A DNA stretch of 34,832 bases from Hypsibius dujardini (lineage: Eukaryota > Tardigrada > Eutardigrada > Parachela > Hypsibiidae). The DNA lies in the NCBI GenBank assembly GCA_001579985.1, contig LRSR01006483.1, positions 1 through 34,832 of the forward strand, in the 5' to 3' direction. Made by a program: the position numbers and the translations under genes. The notes below the pieces were generated by a model, which saw only the letters and a list, made by a program, of their open reading frames with translations, did not search any database and was not told the DNA's origin. The first letter of the stretch is position 1, and the number at the start of each line of letters is the position of its first letter. Positions 1-8,422 of the stretch are shown piece by piece.

Positions 1-252
1 GAAGCAGTGCATTATATGCTTGGTAAAGGATTTATTCCTGAAGATTTACGGTTGCCTGAAAATCCTTTGGAACCAATAAAAATATGCAAAATTAATCATC
101 AGTATTATTTGATTCCAGACAGTCAAAGAGGAGGATTTCTGCCATTTTTAGCTGCATTGATTCCAGCTGGAATTGCTGCTATAAAGGCAGCTGCGCTAGG
201 AGGTGCGACAGCATTAGGAGGATACGCTGTTAATAAAATCGTTGAGAAATAA
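1..252 (+). CDS. adenovirus core-protein mu/pX-like virion protein, 3' part
   Basis: The frame is open to the left window edge, so this is a 3' fragment of 83 codons plus stop. The only in-window ATG (position 16) is probably internal. The C-terminal half contains an RGG followed by a long Ala/Gly/Leu/Ile-rich hydrophobic stretch (about residues 44-75) and ends with a lysine. This layout recalls the hydrophobic, membrane-active tails of the mu/pX core proteins of adenoviruses and of pX-like ORFs reported in adintoviruses. The match is by composition and pattern, not alignment. Its position just before a fibre-like gene fits a virion-gene block. It could instead be an unrelated small membrane-active capsid protein. 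Confidence 0.5.
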   Translation, partial: EAVHYMLGKGFIPEDLRLPENPLEPIKICKINHQYYLIPDSQRGGFLPFLAALIPAGIAAIKAAALGGATALGGYAVNKIVEK

Positions 253-287
253 ATAAAAATAATCAGCTATAGTATATAGTCATTCAA

Positions 288-653
288 ATGGAGTCTCCAT
301 TCAATAAACTGTGGCCAGAAATTTGCGAGTTCAACGAATTAATTGAAAATTTTAGGCTTTTCATCAGAGATTTAAAAGAGATAAAAGAAAAAGATAAGAA
401 CACACTTGATGCCAGACTAAAAAGATGCAGACTCTCAATTGAGAAGTTACATCTAAGCCCCATCACTCGATATGACTATTTGCATGAAACAGGTAGTATA
501 ATTGAGAATTTATTCACCGTTGTCAAAAAATCAAAAAGATTAAAAAATATTGATTTAATTTTACTTAGTATATTGAGAAATTATTGCAAAGTTCTGAACG
601 AAAAAATTTATGTAATTTCTGTTGAACCAGTTCTGTATCCGAAGTTGGCATAA
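288..653 (+). CDS. unknown helical viral protein, 121 aa
   Basis: An ATG-started ORF of 121 codons that I do not recognise. It is rich in Lys, Glu, Leu and Ile, has no signal peptide or membrane segment, and residues 10-65 and 75-110 look like amphipathic helices, perhaps a coiled coil. Its stop codon overlaps the start of the next gene (TAATG at 651-655), so the two are tightly packed and probably co-expressed. Position between a core-like protein and a fibre-like protein hints at a virion or assembly role, but nothing in the sequence proves this. An antisense ORF at 284-466 is a shadow. Confidence 0.65.
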   Translation: MESPFNKLWPEICEFNELIENFRLFIRDLKEIKEKDKNTLDARLKRCRLSIEKLHLSPITRYDYLHETGSIIENLFTVVKKSKRLKNIDLILLSILRNYCKVLNEKIYVISVEPVLYPKLA

Positions 654-1576
654 TGTCTTGCTCACAGTATTTATCTAGTGAGTTAGAAACATCAATTGAA
701 GACTATGTTTTGGAAAATAAAAATGACAACCTAGGAATTAAATTATCAAAAAATAATGTTTTAAAAAACATACAGTGTTTGGAGCCTATCAAAATGGAAC
801 AGTCTGATGAATTACTAACTTTGTCGATAAAAGATCAAAGAATTCAGTCCGACAATAAAATAATAGAAATTAGTGAAAACAATATTTTGTCATTCAATTC
901 AAATGAATGCATCATTCCAGGAGGGGGAATAGGGGTATCCCAAAACAGGATAGGTTTATCACTCCCTAATAATCCATTGTATTTACAAAATGGAAAATTA
1001 GCACTAAAGATTGATGAAACGTCTGCACTTAATACAAACGTTAACGGCTTATGTATTTCTATTGAACCTAACTCAGCATTGCAACAAGGCAATAGTGGCC
1101 TAAAAATAAATTGTGAACTGCCGTTACAAATAAAAAACAATAGGTTATGTTTGGTTACAAAACCGCTGATTAACAGATTTTTACTGAACATAGATAATCA
1201 AAGAGGTTCATTAGTTTACAGTGAAGGAAAAAATTGTGGACAAATTTTTAGTAAAGACCAGTTTCTTTTGCATAAGAAAGACCTGGCATCAACAACAATG
1301 TCTGGAATAAAATCAGCAAAAAATAGAGTTGTGAAAATAACTTTATTCTTATTGTTAGAAAATGTGACTGAAATAAATTTATTAAGTCAGTTTCCGTTTC
1401 CTAATGGAATTGGCTCTTCAACTCTATGGACAAAACAAATATCAAACGAAAAAAATTTAACTCATGTTTTACTTCATCATTTTAAAATCAATGAAGTTAT
1501 TACAGTAACATGTAATGAAAGTAATCGAAATATATTTAGTTGTAATTTATTAATAGAAGAACTATTTGACTTTTAA
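653..1576 (+). CDS. adenovirus fibre-like shaft/knob protein
   Basis: 307 aa. Residues about 85-170 form four to five consecutive units of 15-17 residues with the alternating hydrophobic pattern and a turn Gly or Asn of a triple beta-spiral, the fold of adenovirus fibre shafts. Short cores include IGLSL, GKLALKI, NGLCISI, SGLKI and NRLCLV. The units are regularly phased, with a Pro or Asn at the unit starts. The N-terminal 80 residues are Asn/Lys-rich and could hold the base attachment; residues about 185-307 form a beta-rich domain that could be the trimeric receptor-binding head. Known role of such proteins: homotrimeric host attachment spike at the capsid vertex. The start overlaps the stop of the upstream gene. 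No sequence search was run; the call rests on repeat geometry. Confidence 0.7.
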   Translation: MSCSQYLSSELETSIEDYVLENKNDNLGIKLSKNNVLKNIQCLEPIKMEQSDELLTLSIKDQRIQSDNKIIEISENNILSFNSNECIIPGGGIGVSQNRIGLSLPNNPLYLQNGKLALKIDETSALNTNVNGLCISIEPNSALQQGNSGLKINCELPLQIKNNRLCLVTKPLINRFLLNIDNQRGSLVYSEGKNCGQIFSKDQFLLHKKDLASTTMSGIKSAKNRVVKITLFLLLENVTEINLLSQFPFPNGIGSSTLWTKQISNEKNLTHVLLHHFKINEVITVTCNESNRNIFSCNLLIEELFDF

Positions 1577-1584
1577 TATTAATG

Positions 1585-2001
1585 TCAAGTTACTAAATTA
1601 ATTTTTTGAACATTACATGAAGATACAGGAGAAGTAACTCCAAGTTTAGCGTAATTAATCAATTCTTTGCAGCAGAGATTAGGATTAAAATCAATCAATA
1701 CTGTAACCAGATCTGGAAATATATTTCTTAATTCAGAAAATGGTGGTAAACATTCTTGTTCTGCAAATCTGAAATCTATTATGTTATAATTAATTCCAGT
1801 ATAGTATGCCTCTATAAAACTATCCACTTTTGGAATCGTAAGCTTAGTTCCATTTAATCCTCTACAGTCTATGTAATGATAATGCCTTGAACATTTGCAT
1901 TGTGAAAGAGGACAGCCTTCAGTATACAGTAAATCAATAAATTCACTGTGAACTGTTACTATCACCAGAAACACAATTAACATTGAGCTTGGCAAAAACA
2001 T
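1585..2001 (-). CDS. secreted mini leucine-rich-repeat protein
   Basis: 138 aa. Residues 1-19 are a signal peptide (hydrophobic core MLIVFLVIVTV). Then come the spaced cysteines of an LRR N-terminal cap (Cys30, 35, 37, 46: CPxxxCxC then C) followed by a Thr-Ile-Pro, one or two degenerate LRR strands (residues 65-105) and an LRRCT-like end, NPNLCC with a final Cys129. It is thus nearly two caps with hardly any repeats between. Most such animal proteins are secreted or cell-surface binding proteins. It is divergently arranged with the ATPase gene and ends 9 bases from the fibre gene stop. There is no transmembrane helix, so a secreted viral factor captured from a host is a reasonable inference; the target is unknown. 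Confidence 0.65.
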   Translation of the reverse strand: MFLPSSMLIVFLVIVTVHSEFIDLLYTEGCPLSQCKCSRHYHYIDCRGLNGTKLTIPKVDSFIEAYYTGINYNIIDFRFAEQECLPPFSELRNIFPDLVTVLIDFNPNLCCKELINYAKLGVTSPVSSCNVQKINLVT

Positions 2002-2107
2002 TTTTTATCTATATATAAAAAAAATTTATTAATTTTTTTTCAGTATATTTATATACAGGCGTAAGAATTCTTAGGAATTCTTGAGCATTCTTGGGAATTC
2101 TTGTGAC
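2002..2107. promoter_or_regulatory. divergent promoter region with 10-bp direct repeats
   Basis: The gap between the divergent LRR-protein and ATPase starts. It is AT-rich with TATA-like stretches at about 2010-2020 and 2043-2055, followed at 2065-2103 by nearly four tandem copies of a 10-bp unit (TTRGGAATTC with small changes, containing three EcoRI-like GAATTC sites and one GCATTC). The 10-bp spacing is one DNA helical turn. Confidence 0.5.
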
Positions 2108-3106
2108 ATGGCTTCCTCAAAGTGCTTTACATATCCAAGTATGGCTGGATACAAGGAAACACCATTATTTAGAAATATAAAAAATGTAACGAATTTTATC
2201 ACTCATCCCTCAAGCACGATTGTGTGTGGTAAGACAGGATCAGGTAAAACAGAAATAGTGATGAATTTAATTAAATATGGATTGGAATACAGAATTTGGG
2301 ATCAAATTATTATAATAAGCCCAGATGCTCAATCGGAATACGAAACATTTTTTAATAAACTAGAAGAAAAAATCGATATTAGTGATATACCAATAATTAT
2401 TCTGTCTACTCTTCCTAAAACTCTCGAAGAGTTTATGGAGAAACTTAAAGATATAAATGAGGATAATAGAAACAAAATTGTTTTAAACACAGAAATTCAG
2501 ACGCTTGTTATTGTTGATGACTTCCATGCAGAGGCAACTAGTAATAAATTCATTAAACAAATTTTCACTAAAAGTAGACATTATGGAATCAGTTTAGTGT
2601 TCTGTACACAAAATTTTAATGAGTTGCATGTGACAGTCAAAGTAAATTCACATTACTATTTCTTTACAAAAAATGTACACGGAGATATTTTACAAAATAT
2701 TGAGAAAAAATGTGGTATTGAGAACTTGAAAGAATTATATGAAAAATACATGAAAGAGACTAAAATTAAATATCCCTGGATATTACTCAACACTTTTAAA
2801 AGTTATTGTTCAGATAAAAGCGGTAAAATTTTCTACCTTAGTCATGAAGATGAAAAAGATGCAACAGATTTAGAACCTATCAGAAAAAATGAAAGGAATT
2901 TTGATTCAATCAATTTCTTCGAGTTCAAAAATAAGTTTGATCTTCATCAAAAAAATAATTTAAGACGAGCAATTTTAGATAAGTTCACTAGTATTGATGC
3001 AGATACTTTAGACAAAATGATGCTCAGTAGAAGAAGCAAAATACATGATGAAAATATTAAAAAACTAATTCCTAAACAATATTGGATGTTTTGGAGTTTG
3101 AAATAA
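2108..3106 (+). CDS. A32/FtsK-HerA type genome-packaging ATPase
   Basis: 332 aa from the ATG at 2108; the frame runs further upstream but without an ATG. Walker A is GKTGSGKT at about residues 41-48 and Walker B is LVIVDD at about residues 134-140. Downstream a Thr-Gln-Asn (CTQNF, about residue 180) fits the sensor/arginine region of the HerA/FtsK superfamily. Polinton and adintovirus ATPases of this length translocate viral DNA into the capsid. The gene converges with the integrase, with a single base between the stop codons. Intact. Confidence 0.88.
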   Translation: MASSKCFTYPSMAGYKETPLFRNIKNVTNFITHPSSTIVCGKTGSGKTEIVMNLIKYGLEYRIWDQIIIISPDAQSEYETFFNKLEEKIDISDIPIIILSTLPKTLEEFMEKLKDINEDNRNKIVLNTEIQTLVIVDDFHAEATSNKFIKQIFTKSRHYGISLVFCTQNFNELHVTVKVNSHYYFFTKNVHGDILQNIEKKCGIENLKELYEKYMKETKIKYPWILLNTFKSYCSDKSGKIFYLSHEDEKDATDLEPIRKNERNFDSINFFEFKNKFDLHQKNNLRRAILDKFTSIDADTLDKMMLSRRSKIHDENIKKLIPKQYWMFWSLK

Positions 3107-3107
3107 A

Positions 3108-4031
3108 TTATTTGAATCCTCCTTTCTTTTCAACGTAATTGGGATAACTTTCTACTAGAATAATTTTTTGAAGCTCATACTCTTTATATAGTTTTTGAAT
3201 TTTAGCATCAGTTTCAACATTTTTTAATTTAAATTTATGACCTATTCTCGCAACGACTTCATACACTTCACTAGAATATCGCAGCCTGTCGCCCTTATCA
3301 AATGTTTTTTTATCTAGCGATATTCTAACTTTATCTCCTATAATAAGTTTCGGTTGCAAAAATATTCTTTCCTGAAGATTGTCAGCTGATTTATTGAACA
3401 CATCTATCGGTTTATTTTTTATTGTGCTGTGTACGGTATTATTGTAATTATCTTGAATATCTCGCAATATTTTGTACCATGCTCGAAGTCCAGTTGCAGT
3501 TCTCCATTTTTGCAGCATTTGCGCAATCGTCCTATTTACTCGCTCAACTATAGCATTTTTATTTATCTCGTTTGGGTCGGAAAAATATAGTTCTATATTG
3601 TTTGCCTTACAATAATCTCTAAACTGATGAGTATTAAATTCATTGTCACAGTTGACATTTTGTGGAATACCCATGTGTGAAAACATTTTTCTTATATTTG
3701 TCATGATTGTAGGAAATCGTCTGTTTGTCATAGGGATTAGTTGCAAATATCTAGAGTAAACATCGATACATACTAGTATATATTTGTATTTGTTCATGAT
3801 AAATCTGTCGTAAATTATTATATCAATTTGATAGTTCTCTCTTGGTGCATAAGCATTTACAGTATTGTAGGTTTTTGGTTTTCTGGACTCTTTATTTATT
3901 TGATTCGTAAATTGATTTTTAAAAAATTTATTTATAGATATAGTAGAAAGTTTTTCATCAAGTTTGGAATTTAATTTTGACGAAGACTGATAACCTATTT
4001 TTGGATCGTAGTATAGGTTTTGAAGATTCAT
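3108..4031 (-). CDS. Polinton-type retroviral-like (rve) integrase
   Basis: 307 aa using the ATG at 4031; the longer frame has no upstream ATG and its extension is not integrase-like. The RNase-H-fold core shows the catalytic triad as Asp70 (QID), Asp129 (NCDNEF) and Glu163 (AIVERVNRT), a DD33E spacing. A C-terminal chromo/SH3-like segment starts with IGDKVRIS at about residue 235. No HHCC zinc finger is visible at the N-terminus. It would insert the viral DNA into the host chromosome. Divergent from a small membrane-protein gene with 27 bases between the starts. Confidence 0.92.
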   Translation of the reverse strand: MNLQNLYYDPKIGYQSSSKLNSKLDEKLSTISINKFFKNQFTNQINKESRKPKTYNTVNAYAPRENYQIDIIIYDRFIMNKYKYILVCIDVYSRYLQLIPMTNRRFPTIMTNIRKMFSHMGIPQNVNCDNEFNTHQFRDYCKANNIELYFSDPNEINKNAIVERVNRTIAQMLQKWRTATGLRAWYKILRDIQDNYNNTVHSTIKNKPIDVFNKSADNLQERIFLQPKLIIGDKVRISLDKKTFDKGDRLRYSSEVYEVVARIGHKFKLKNVETDAKIQKLYKEYELQKIILVESYPNYVEKKGGFK

Positions 4032-4058
4032 TTTGACTTTAGCAAAAATATTATAAAA

Positions 4059-4265
4059 ATGAACGTAACATATGAGATGTGTAAAGAAATATGTAACCAA
4101 CAAGCAATTAATCAATGGAGTAATGCAAGTCTGGGGATTGCAGAAATACTTTTTACAAGTTTTAATATATTAATGAGTTATATTGTATACAAAAAAATTG
4201 ATAGAAATAAAGACATGTTCCACAGAGAAAGTTTGTTCAGAGGTAACAGTAATGATAAAATCTAA
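4059..4265 (+). CDS. small single-pass membrane protein
   Basis: 68 aa from the ATG at 4059, preceded by TTATAAAA at 4051. Residues about 24-43 form one hydrophobic helix flanked by polar sequence, with a basic, hydrophilic tail (YKKIDRNKD). I recognise no family. It fills the gap between the integrase start and the PolB stop without overlapping either, which supports it being real in so compact an element. It could be a minor virion membrane protein or an accessory protein. Confidence 0.5.
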   Translation: MNVTYEMCKEICNQQAINQWSNASLGIAEILFTSFNILMSYIVYKKIDRNKDMFHRESLFRGNSNDKI

Positions 4266-4285
4266 GTTATTAATCAATCCTAAGC

Positions 4286-7200
4286 TCAATTATAACATTT
4301 TTTTAATATTAACCTTGTCTTATAATGACCATAAGCATAGGTTGTTAATCCATCTTCTCTGAGCCATGATTTGTCATCATAATTTACCAAAGCTAATTTA
4401 TCTACATGATTAGTAAATAATTGATGATTTTCGCTTTTGAAAGTATTGAACTCTATTTCTTTTGTCTTATTATCGAATAAACAGTCTTTAAAATCTTTTT
4501 CTAATAAACTACCTTTTGGACACCCTTTTGTTGCCTGTTTGCTCTTTTTATAGTTTGGATCTTCAGTGTCATGTAAGTTGGCGTGATACATTTTTGAGCG
4601 AATTGAAATTACTTCAGATATTTCCTTTAAAGATTCTCCATCTTGTGCTTCATCTTTAAAATAACCGGTTAGACCTTTGTTTTTTATATGATACAATTTA
4701 TGCTTCTTAGGATATACAGACATATCAAAATGAGAAGCAAATTCTTTGTCATTATGCAAGTCTTCATAAAAATCTTCCGTCTGAATTAAATACATTAAGG
4801 AATCTGTATCTCCATTAAAAAAGATTGCCTTTTCATAACCATATTTTTTCAACATGACATCATAATGAAATTTATACATGTGAACTTTACTTAAATCTAA
4901 AATCTTACTACCGATGTAAATAGGTTTACAGAGTTCGACTCTATGTTTTCTAAATTTACAGAATAGCAGGTTTTCGTGAATTTGGATGTCATCTTCGAAC
5001 CAAATATTTGGAGTTATCTTTTCTGTGTATTGTTTATGGCTAGTACACACTCTGACTGTTTGATACAGTCTTACATTTTCCATTGTTTTTCCAAACACAG
5101 AATTATTCATCAGTTTGAAGAAATCTTTTTCAAACGGTGTAGCTGTTGATTTATTTCTTTGATTTATATTGAAATTGATATATGGTGCCATAAAAGCTTC
5201 CTGTCTATATTTAATAACTTTATGCACTTTTTTAAGTATCATTCCTTTGCTTAAATAATATTGGAGGTTTTCTTGATGAAGAACATATTCTCTTTTGTTT
5301 GAAAGATCAGAGATTAATTTTATAGAAGGTTTTTGATGTATAGGTTTCAATTCTTTTGCTTGTGGACTTAACATATCATCAGTGATGAGTTTTTGTTCTG
5401 GCGCTAGAGGTACATCATTGCACATATCGTGAATTTCTTCTGGAACATCCAAGTCCACCACAAATAAATGAGAGCGTGTGAGATTATTTTTTAACTTCAT
5501 TATGTATTCCGTCGTAAATATATCCAAATTAGTATCCCACTTGAATCCTCTAGTCGGTAGAAGCATTTTCATAATGTGACTGTATAATGCACATGCATCA
5601 AAATACCTGATAAAAGTTGAACGGTTACTTTCATCATAATCGGCTAAATATTTATTGTTAGCCTTTACATATCTAGTGCGCACATTAACATTTCCACCTC
5701 GTATAGATTTTTCAAATAATAGGTACATATCTGGATCAGTTATTAGTTCTAACTCTACTTTAGTCATTTTAAGCATAGCATCAAACGCTAGGGAAGGTGC
5801 TGTAGAATAATATACAGGATCTACTTCATAGAATTTTAAACAAATTTCTCTGAATTTTTCAAACACGTCTGCCAGAAAACTTACATCTGAATATAAGTAG
5901 TGATCATGCCAATCACCCATATTTTTGCACTTTAATTTATCAAAGTTATCTACATATATTTTATAGTCCTCGTCAGAACATGCTTTGTTTTTTAGGTGAT
6001 TGAAAAAGTCATTTTTAGCTAGTTTGCCTTTAATTTGAAATTTTTCGAAGCTATCCATAAAATCGTAAGGATAAACACCTTTTTTCTTAATTAATTTGGA
6101 TAATACTCCGAAGTGTTTATCAGTAAATTTAAAATCTTCGGGTAGTAAATTACTCACTAACTTTTCCAGAGAGGAATTCAAAAACTGCATACTGTCAAGA
6201 AATTCAAATGTCATACTTGGAATAAAGTGTTTCGTTTTGTTTCTCTTTGGAAATTTGATTTTTCCCGTTATTTTTACATATTTTTCCATTGTTTTAGCAA
6301 TGACTGTGACATTCTGTAATTTGTCAATTTGTTTAACAAATAGGTGAGAATCGTAATTCTTTAAATTATGAAACAAAATTTTTATTCTGTATAAATTTTT
6401 TCTCAATTTCAAATTACATCCAGCATGTGCAGCTCCTCGGAATTTCCCAGTGAAATGATCATGATCTCTAACTTTGAGTAACCTTTTTCGTTCACTCTCA
6501 ATCCTTTTCTTTTCTTTTTCCAAATATGTTTGTTGGTTTTCACTTAAGGGGGTGTCGTCTACATCAGGATAAAACTCGTCGTCAATGTCTTCAGCATAGA
6601 AATCCACTTCATCTCCCTCCTCTCCATAATCAGTATAATCTGTATCTTCTTCATCTGCTTCATAGTCAGATTCAGAAGGTTGTGGTTGTTTGTATTCAGT
6701 TGCTCCACTAAATTCCTCTTGGCAAATATAACATACTTGAGCGTTATTGTAAGATTTAATGTTATCTTTATTCATTTTTATTGGTTCATTTTTTTCTACA
6801 ATATCATGACATTCCTTAGCATATATTTCTAATTGTTCGTAGAAGGCATTTATAACCTCTTTTTCATCCCTTTTCCCTCTATATAGAAAAGGTTTATGCT
6901 CACCATAGATAGAAACCATTTGCATCGCAAAACTGCAAGCTTCATGTTTTCGTGAAAATTTGGAATCTTGAAGTTTTATTAGTAGACATTCGAAATCTGA
7001 ATAAATGACAAATGGAGATTTGTACTGATGAAGATGATTTTTAAATTTCATAATATTTTTTTCAGGTTTGGGATAGCTAGTTATTGCAACAGGATGTTCT
7101 TTACACAGTGTTTTATGATTAATCAATACATCCTCTGTAGTGAAGGGGTTAAAGCAAAATAAACAGAAATGTTTTGCTTCTTTGTGTTTACTTATTTGAC

Positions 7201-8182
7201 TTGATAATAGTCTACTCACGTTTTTTATCCATACAAAGTGATAATTTTCTGTTTCTTTATTCTTTAACATTAATAAAGGTATTTCTGTGTCATATTGTTC
7301 ATTTTCATTTCTGTTACAATAAATAGGTGCAAATGTACCTTGATCAGGTTTAGTGGTTGATTCATTATAAAATAGCACCCTAACATTAACTTTATTTAAA
7401 TTTTCGAACTTGCGAATATCTTTTAGAGTCATTGGAAATTTAATTCCTGTAACATCAAAATCTTTGAAATGTTTTTTATACTGCTGTGAAATTCTTTGAG
7501 CGTTTCTTGTCGTGGGATTTTTTGCAGCTACAATAGACCAAACGAAACAATAATCATCATCATTTTCTACGTTGATACAAGCGAGTTTTTGACCTATGAA
7601 ATCTGGAAGCTTCATATACGTACCACCCCGCAGTGGTTTACATTTGCGAAATACAATGTCTAAATGTTCAATATTTTCTATTACCCATCCAGATCCATTT
7701 TGAATGAATTTGTCTAAGTAAGAAGTAATTTCATCCATTCGTTCGTGTATAAATTCTGATGTAATTTCATCTCTACACATAATAAATCTTGATTTAGTAC
7801 ATGTAGGTGTGGTTATTACACTGACTTTATTTTTATTACGACCATTGAAGTTATTGCGAGATAATTTAGTTGATAATATGAAACTAATTTTATACGATTT
7901 TTTAGTTGACAATTCTTTACTCATTAATCTTTTTATTTGAGATCTCGTCTTATTGAAAAATTCGCTGATAAGATTTTTAGTATAATCTATATTATCTGGT
8001 TCAAAATTATATTGAATGTTAATTCTGTACTCTGTTCTAGCATCTTTTATAGCCGATCTTAATAAATTTACATTAACATTGTACGATGAAATATCATCAT
8101 TTAAATCCCCAATAATTTCGTTTTGTGCTTCTTGATTAGGGAACAAAACACCTAAATCAGAGATGTTTAGAGGATCATTCAT
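4286..8182 (-). CDS. PolB: protein-primed family B DNA polymerase
   Basis: 1298 aa from the ATG at 8182. The exonuclease motifs are Exo I YSDFE (about residue 396), Exo II FHNLKNYDSH (about 609) and Exo III YLYSDVSFLAD (about 764). The polymerase motifs are A, DACALYSH (about 864), B, KLMNNSVFGKT (about 1027) and C, GDTDS (about 1122). Catalytic acids are present throughout, so the enzyme should be active. N-terminal extras: a region with KLPDFIGQK (about 195) shared with other Polinton polymerases, a C2H2 finger FCLFC...H...H (about 348), and a CYIC...RDHDHFTGKFRG...CN module (485-590) like an HNH/endonuclease-VII zinc fold, split by a strongly acidic insert (about 505-545). Replicates the linear viral genome, probably with a protein primer. 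Confidence 0.95.
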   Translation of the reverse strand: MNDPLNISDLGVLFPNQEAQNEIIGDLNDDISSYNVNVNLLRSAIKDARTEYRINIQYNFEPDNIDYTKNLISEFFNKTRSQIKRLMSKELSTKKSYKISFILSTKLSRNNFNGRNKNKVSVITTPTCTKSRFIMCRDEITSEFIHERMDEITSYLDKFIQNGSGWVIENIEHLDIVFRKCKPLRGGTYMKLPDFIGQKLACINVENDDDYCFVWSIVAAKNPTTRNAQRISQQYKKHFKDFDVTGIKFPMTLKDIRKFENLNKVNVRVLFYNESTTKPDQGTFAPIYCNRNENEQYDTEIPLLMLKNKETENYHFVWIKNVSRLLSSQISKHKEAKHFCLFCFNPFTTEDVLINHKTLCKEHPVAITSYPKPEKNIMKFKNHLHQYKSPFVIYSDFECLLIKLQDSKFSRKHEACSFAMQMVSIYGEHKPFLYRGKRDEKEVINAFYEQLEIYAKECHDIVEKNEPIKMNKDNIKSYNNAQVCYICQEEFSGATEYKQPQPSESDYEADEEDTDYTDYGEEGDEVDFYAEDIDDEFYPDVDDTPLSENQQTYLEKEKKRIESERKRLLKVRDHDHFTGKFRGAAHAGCNLKLRKNLYRIKILFHNLKNYDSHLFVKQIDKLQNVTVIAKTMEKYVKITGKIKFPKRNKTKHFIPSMTFEFLDSMQFLNSSLEKLVSNLLPEDFKFTDKHFGVLSKLIKKKGVYPYDFMDSFEKFQIKGKLAKNDFFNHLKNKACSDEDYKIYVDNFDKLKCKNMGDWHDHYLYSDVSFLADVFEKFREICLKFYEVDPVYYSTAPSLAFDAMLKMTKVELELITDPDMYLLFEKSIRGGNVNVRTRYVKANNKYLADYDESNRSTFIRYFDACALYSHIMKMLLPTRGFKWDTNLDIFTTEYIMKLKNNLTRSHLFVVDLDVPEEIHDMCNDVPLAPEQKLITDDMLSPQAKELKPIHQKPSIKLISDLSNKREYVLHQENLQYYLSKGMILKKVHKVIKYRQEAFMAPYINFNINQRNKSTATPFEKDFFKLMNNSVFGKTMENVRLYQTVRVCTSHKQYTEKITPNIWFEDDIQIHENLLFCKFRKHRVELCKPIYIGSKILDLSKVHMYKFHYDVMLKKYGYEKAIFFNGDTDSLMYLIQTEDFYEDLHNDKEFASHFDMSVYPKKHKLYHIKNKGLTGYFKDEAQDGESLKEISEVISIRSKMYHANLHDTEDPNYKKSKQATKGCPKGSLLEKDFKDCLFDNKTKEIEFNTFKSENHQLFTNHVDKLALVNYDDKSWLREDGLTTYAYGHYKTRLILKKCYN

Positions 8183-8198
8183 CTTCGTGTTGGAAAAG

Positions 8199-8256
8199 AA
8201 CAAAAGGAATATATGTGCTGAAAAGCGTATTCAATAGTAAACATATTCCTTTTGTT
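8199..8256. repeat. perfect 14-bp inverted repeat upstream of PolB
   Basis: Arms at 8199-8212 and 8243-8256 are perfect reverse complements (AACAAAAGGAATAT), with a 30-base loop, 16 bases upstream of the PolB start. It could be a regulator-binding palindrome, a hairpin in the transcript leader, or a replication signal of the element. Confidence 0.8.
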
Positions 8257-8283
8257 TGATAATCAGTTTTAAAATTATTTGAT

Positions 8284-8422
8284 CGGTTTGGCTCGAACTT
8301 GGTCAAACAGTGGTTCAAACTTGGGATGAAATAGAGGGTCTAATTTAGTTTGTGGATAATGGTTCTAACTTGGAGTTAAAGTGGTTCCTACTTGGTCCGT
8401 AAAACAGGTTCTAACTTGGATC
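8284..8422. repeat. degenerate 20-27 bp tandem repeat, core GGTTCTAACTTGG
   Basis: Six irregular copies of a unit centred on GGTTCnAACTTGG follow the PolB leader, with another weak copy near 8535-8550 (GGTTTAAACTTGG). Polinton ends often have subterminal repeats in their terminal inverted repeats, so this may mark the element's right terminal region. A single copy of the core occurs in host DNA at about 11460. Confidence 0.65.
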
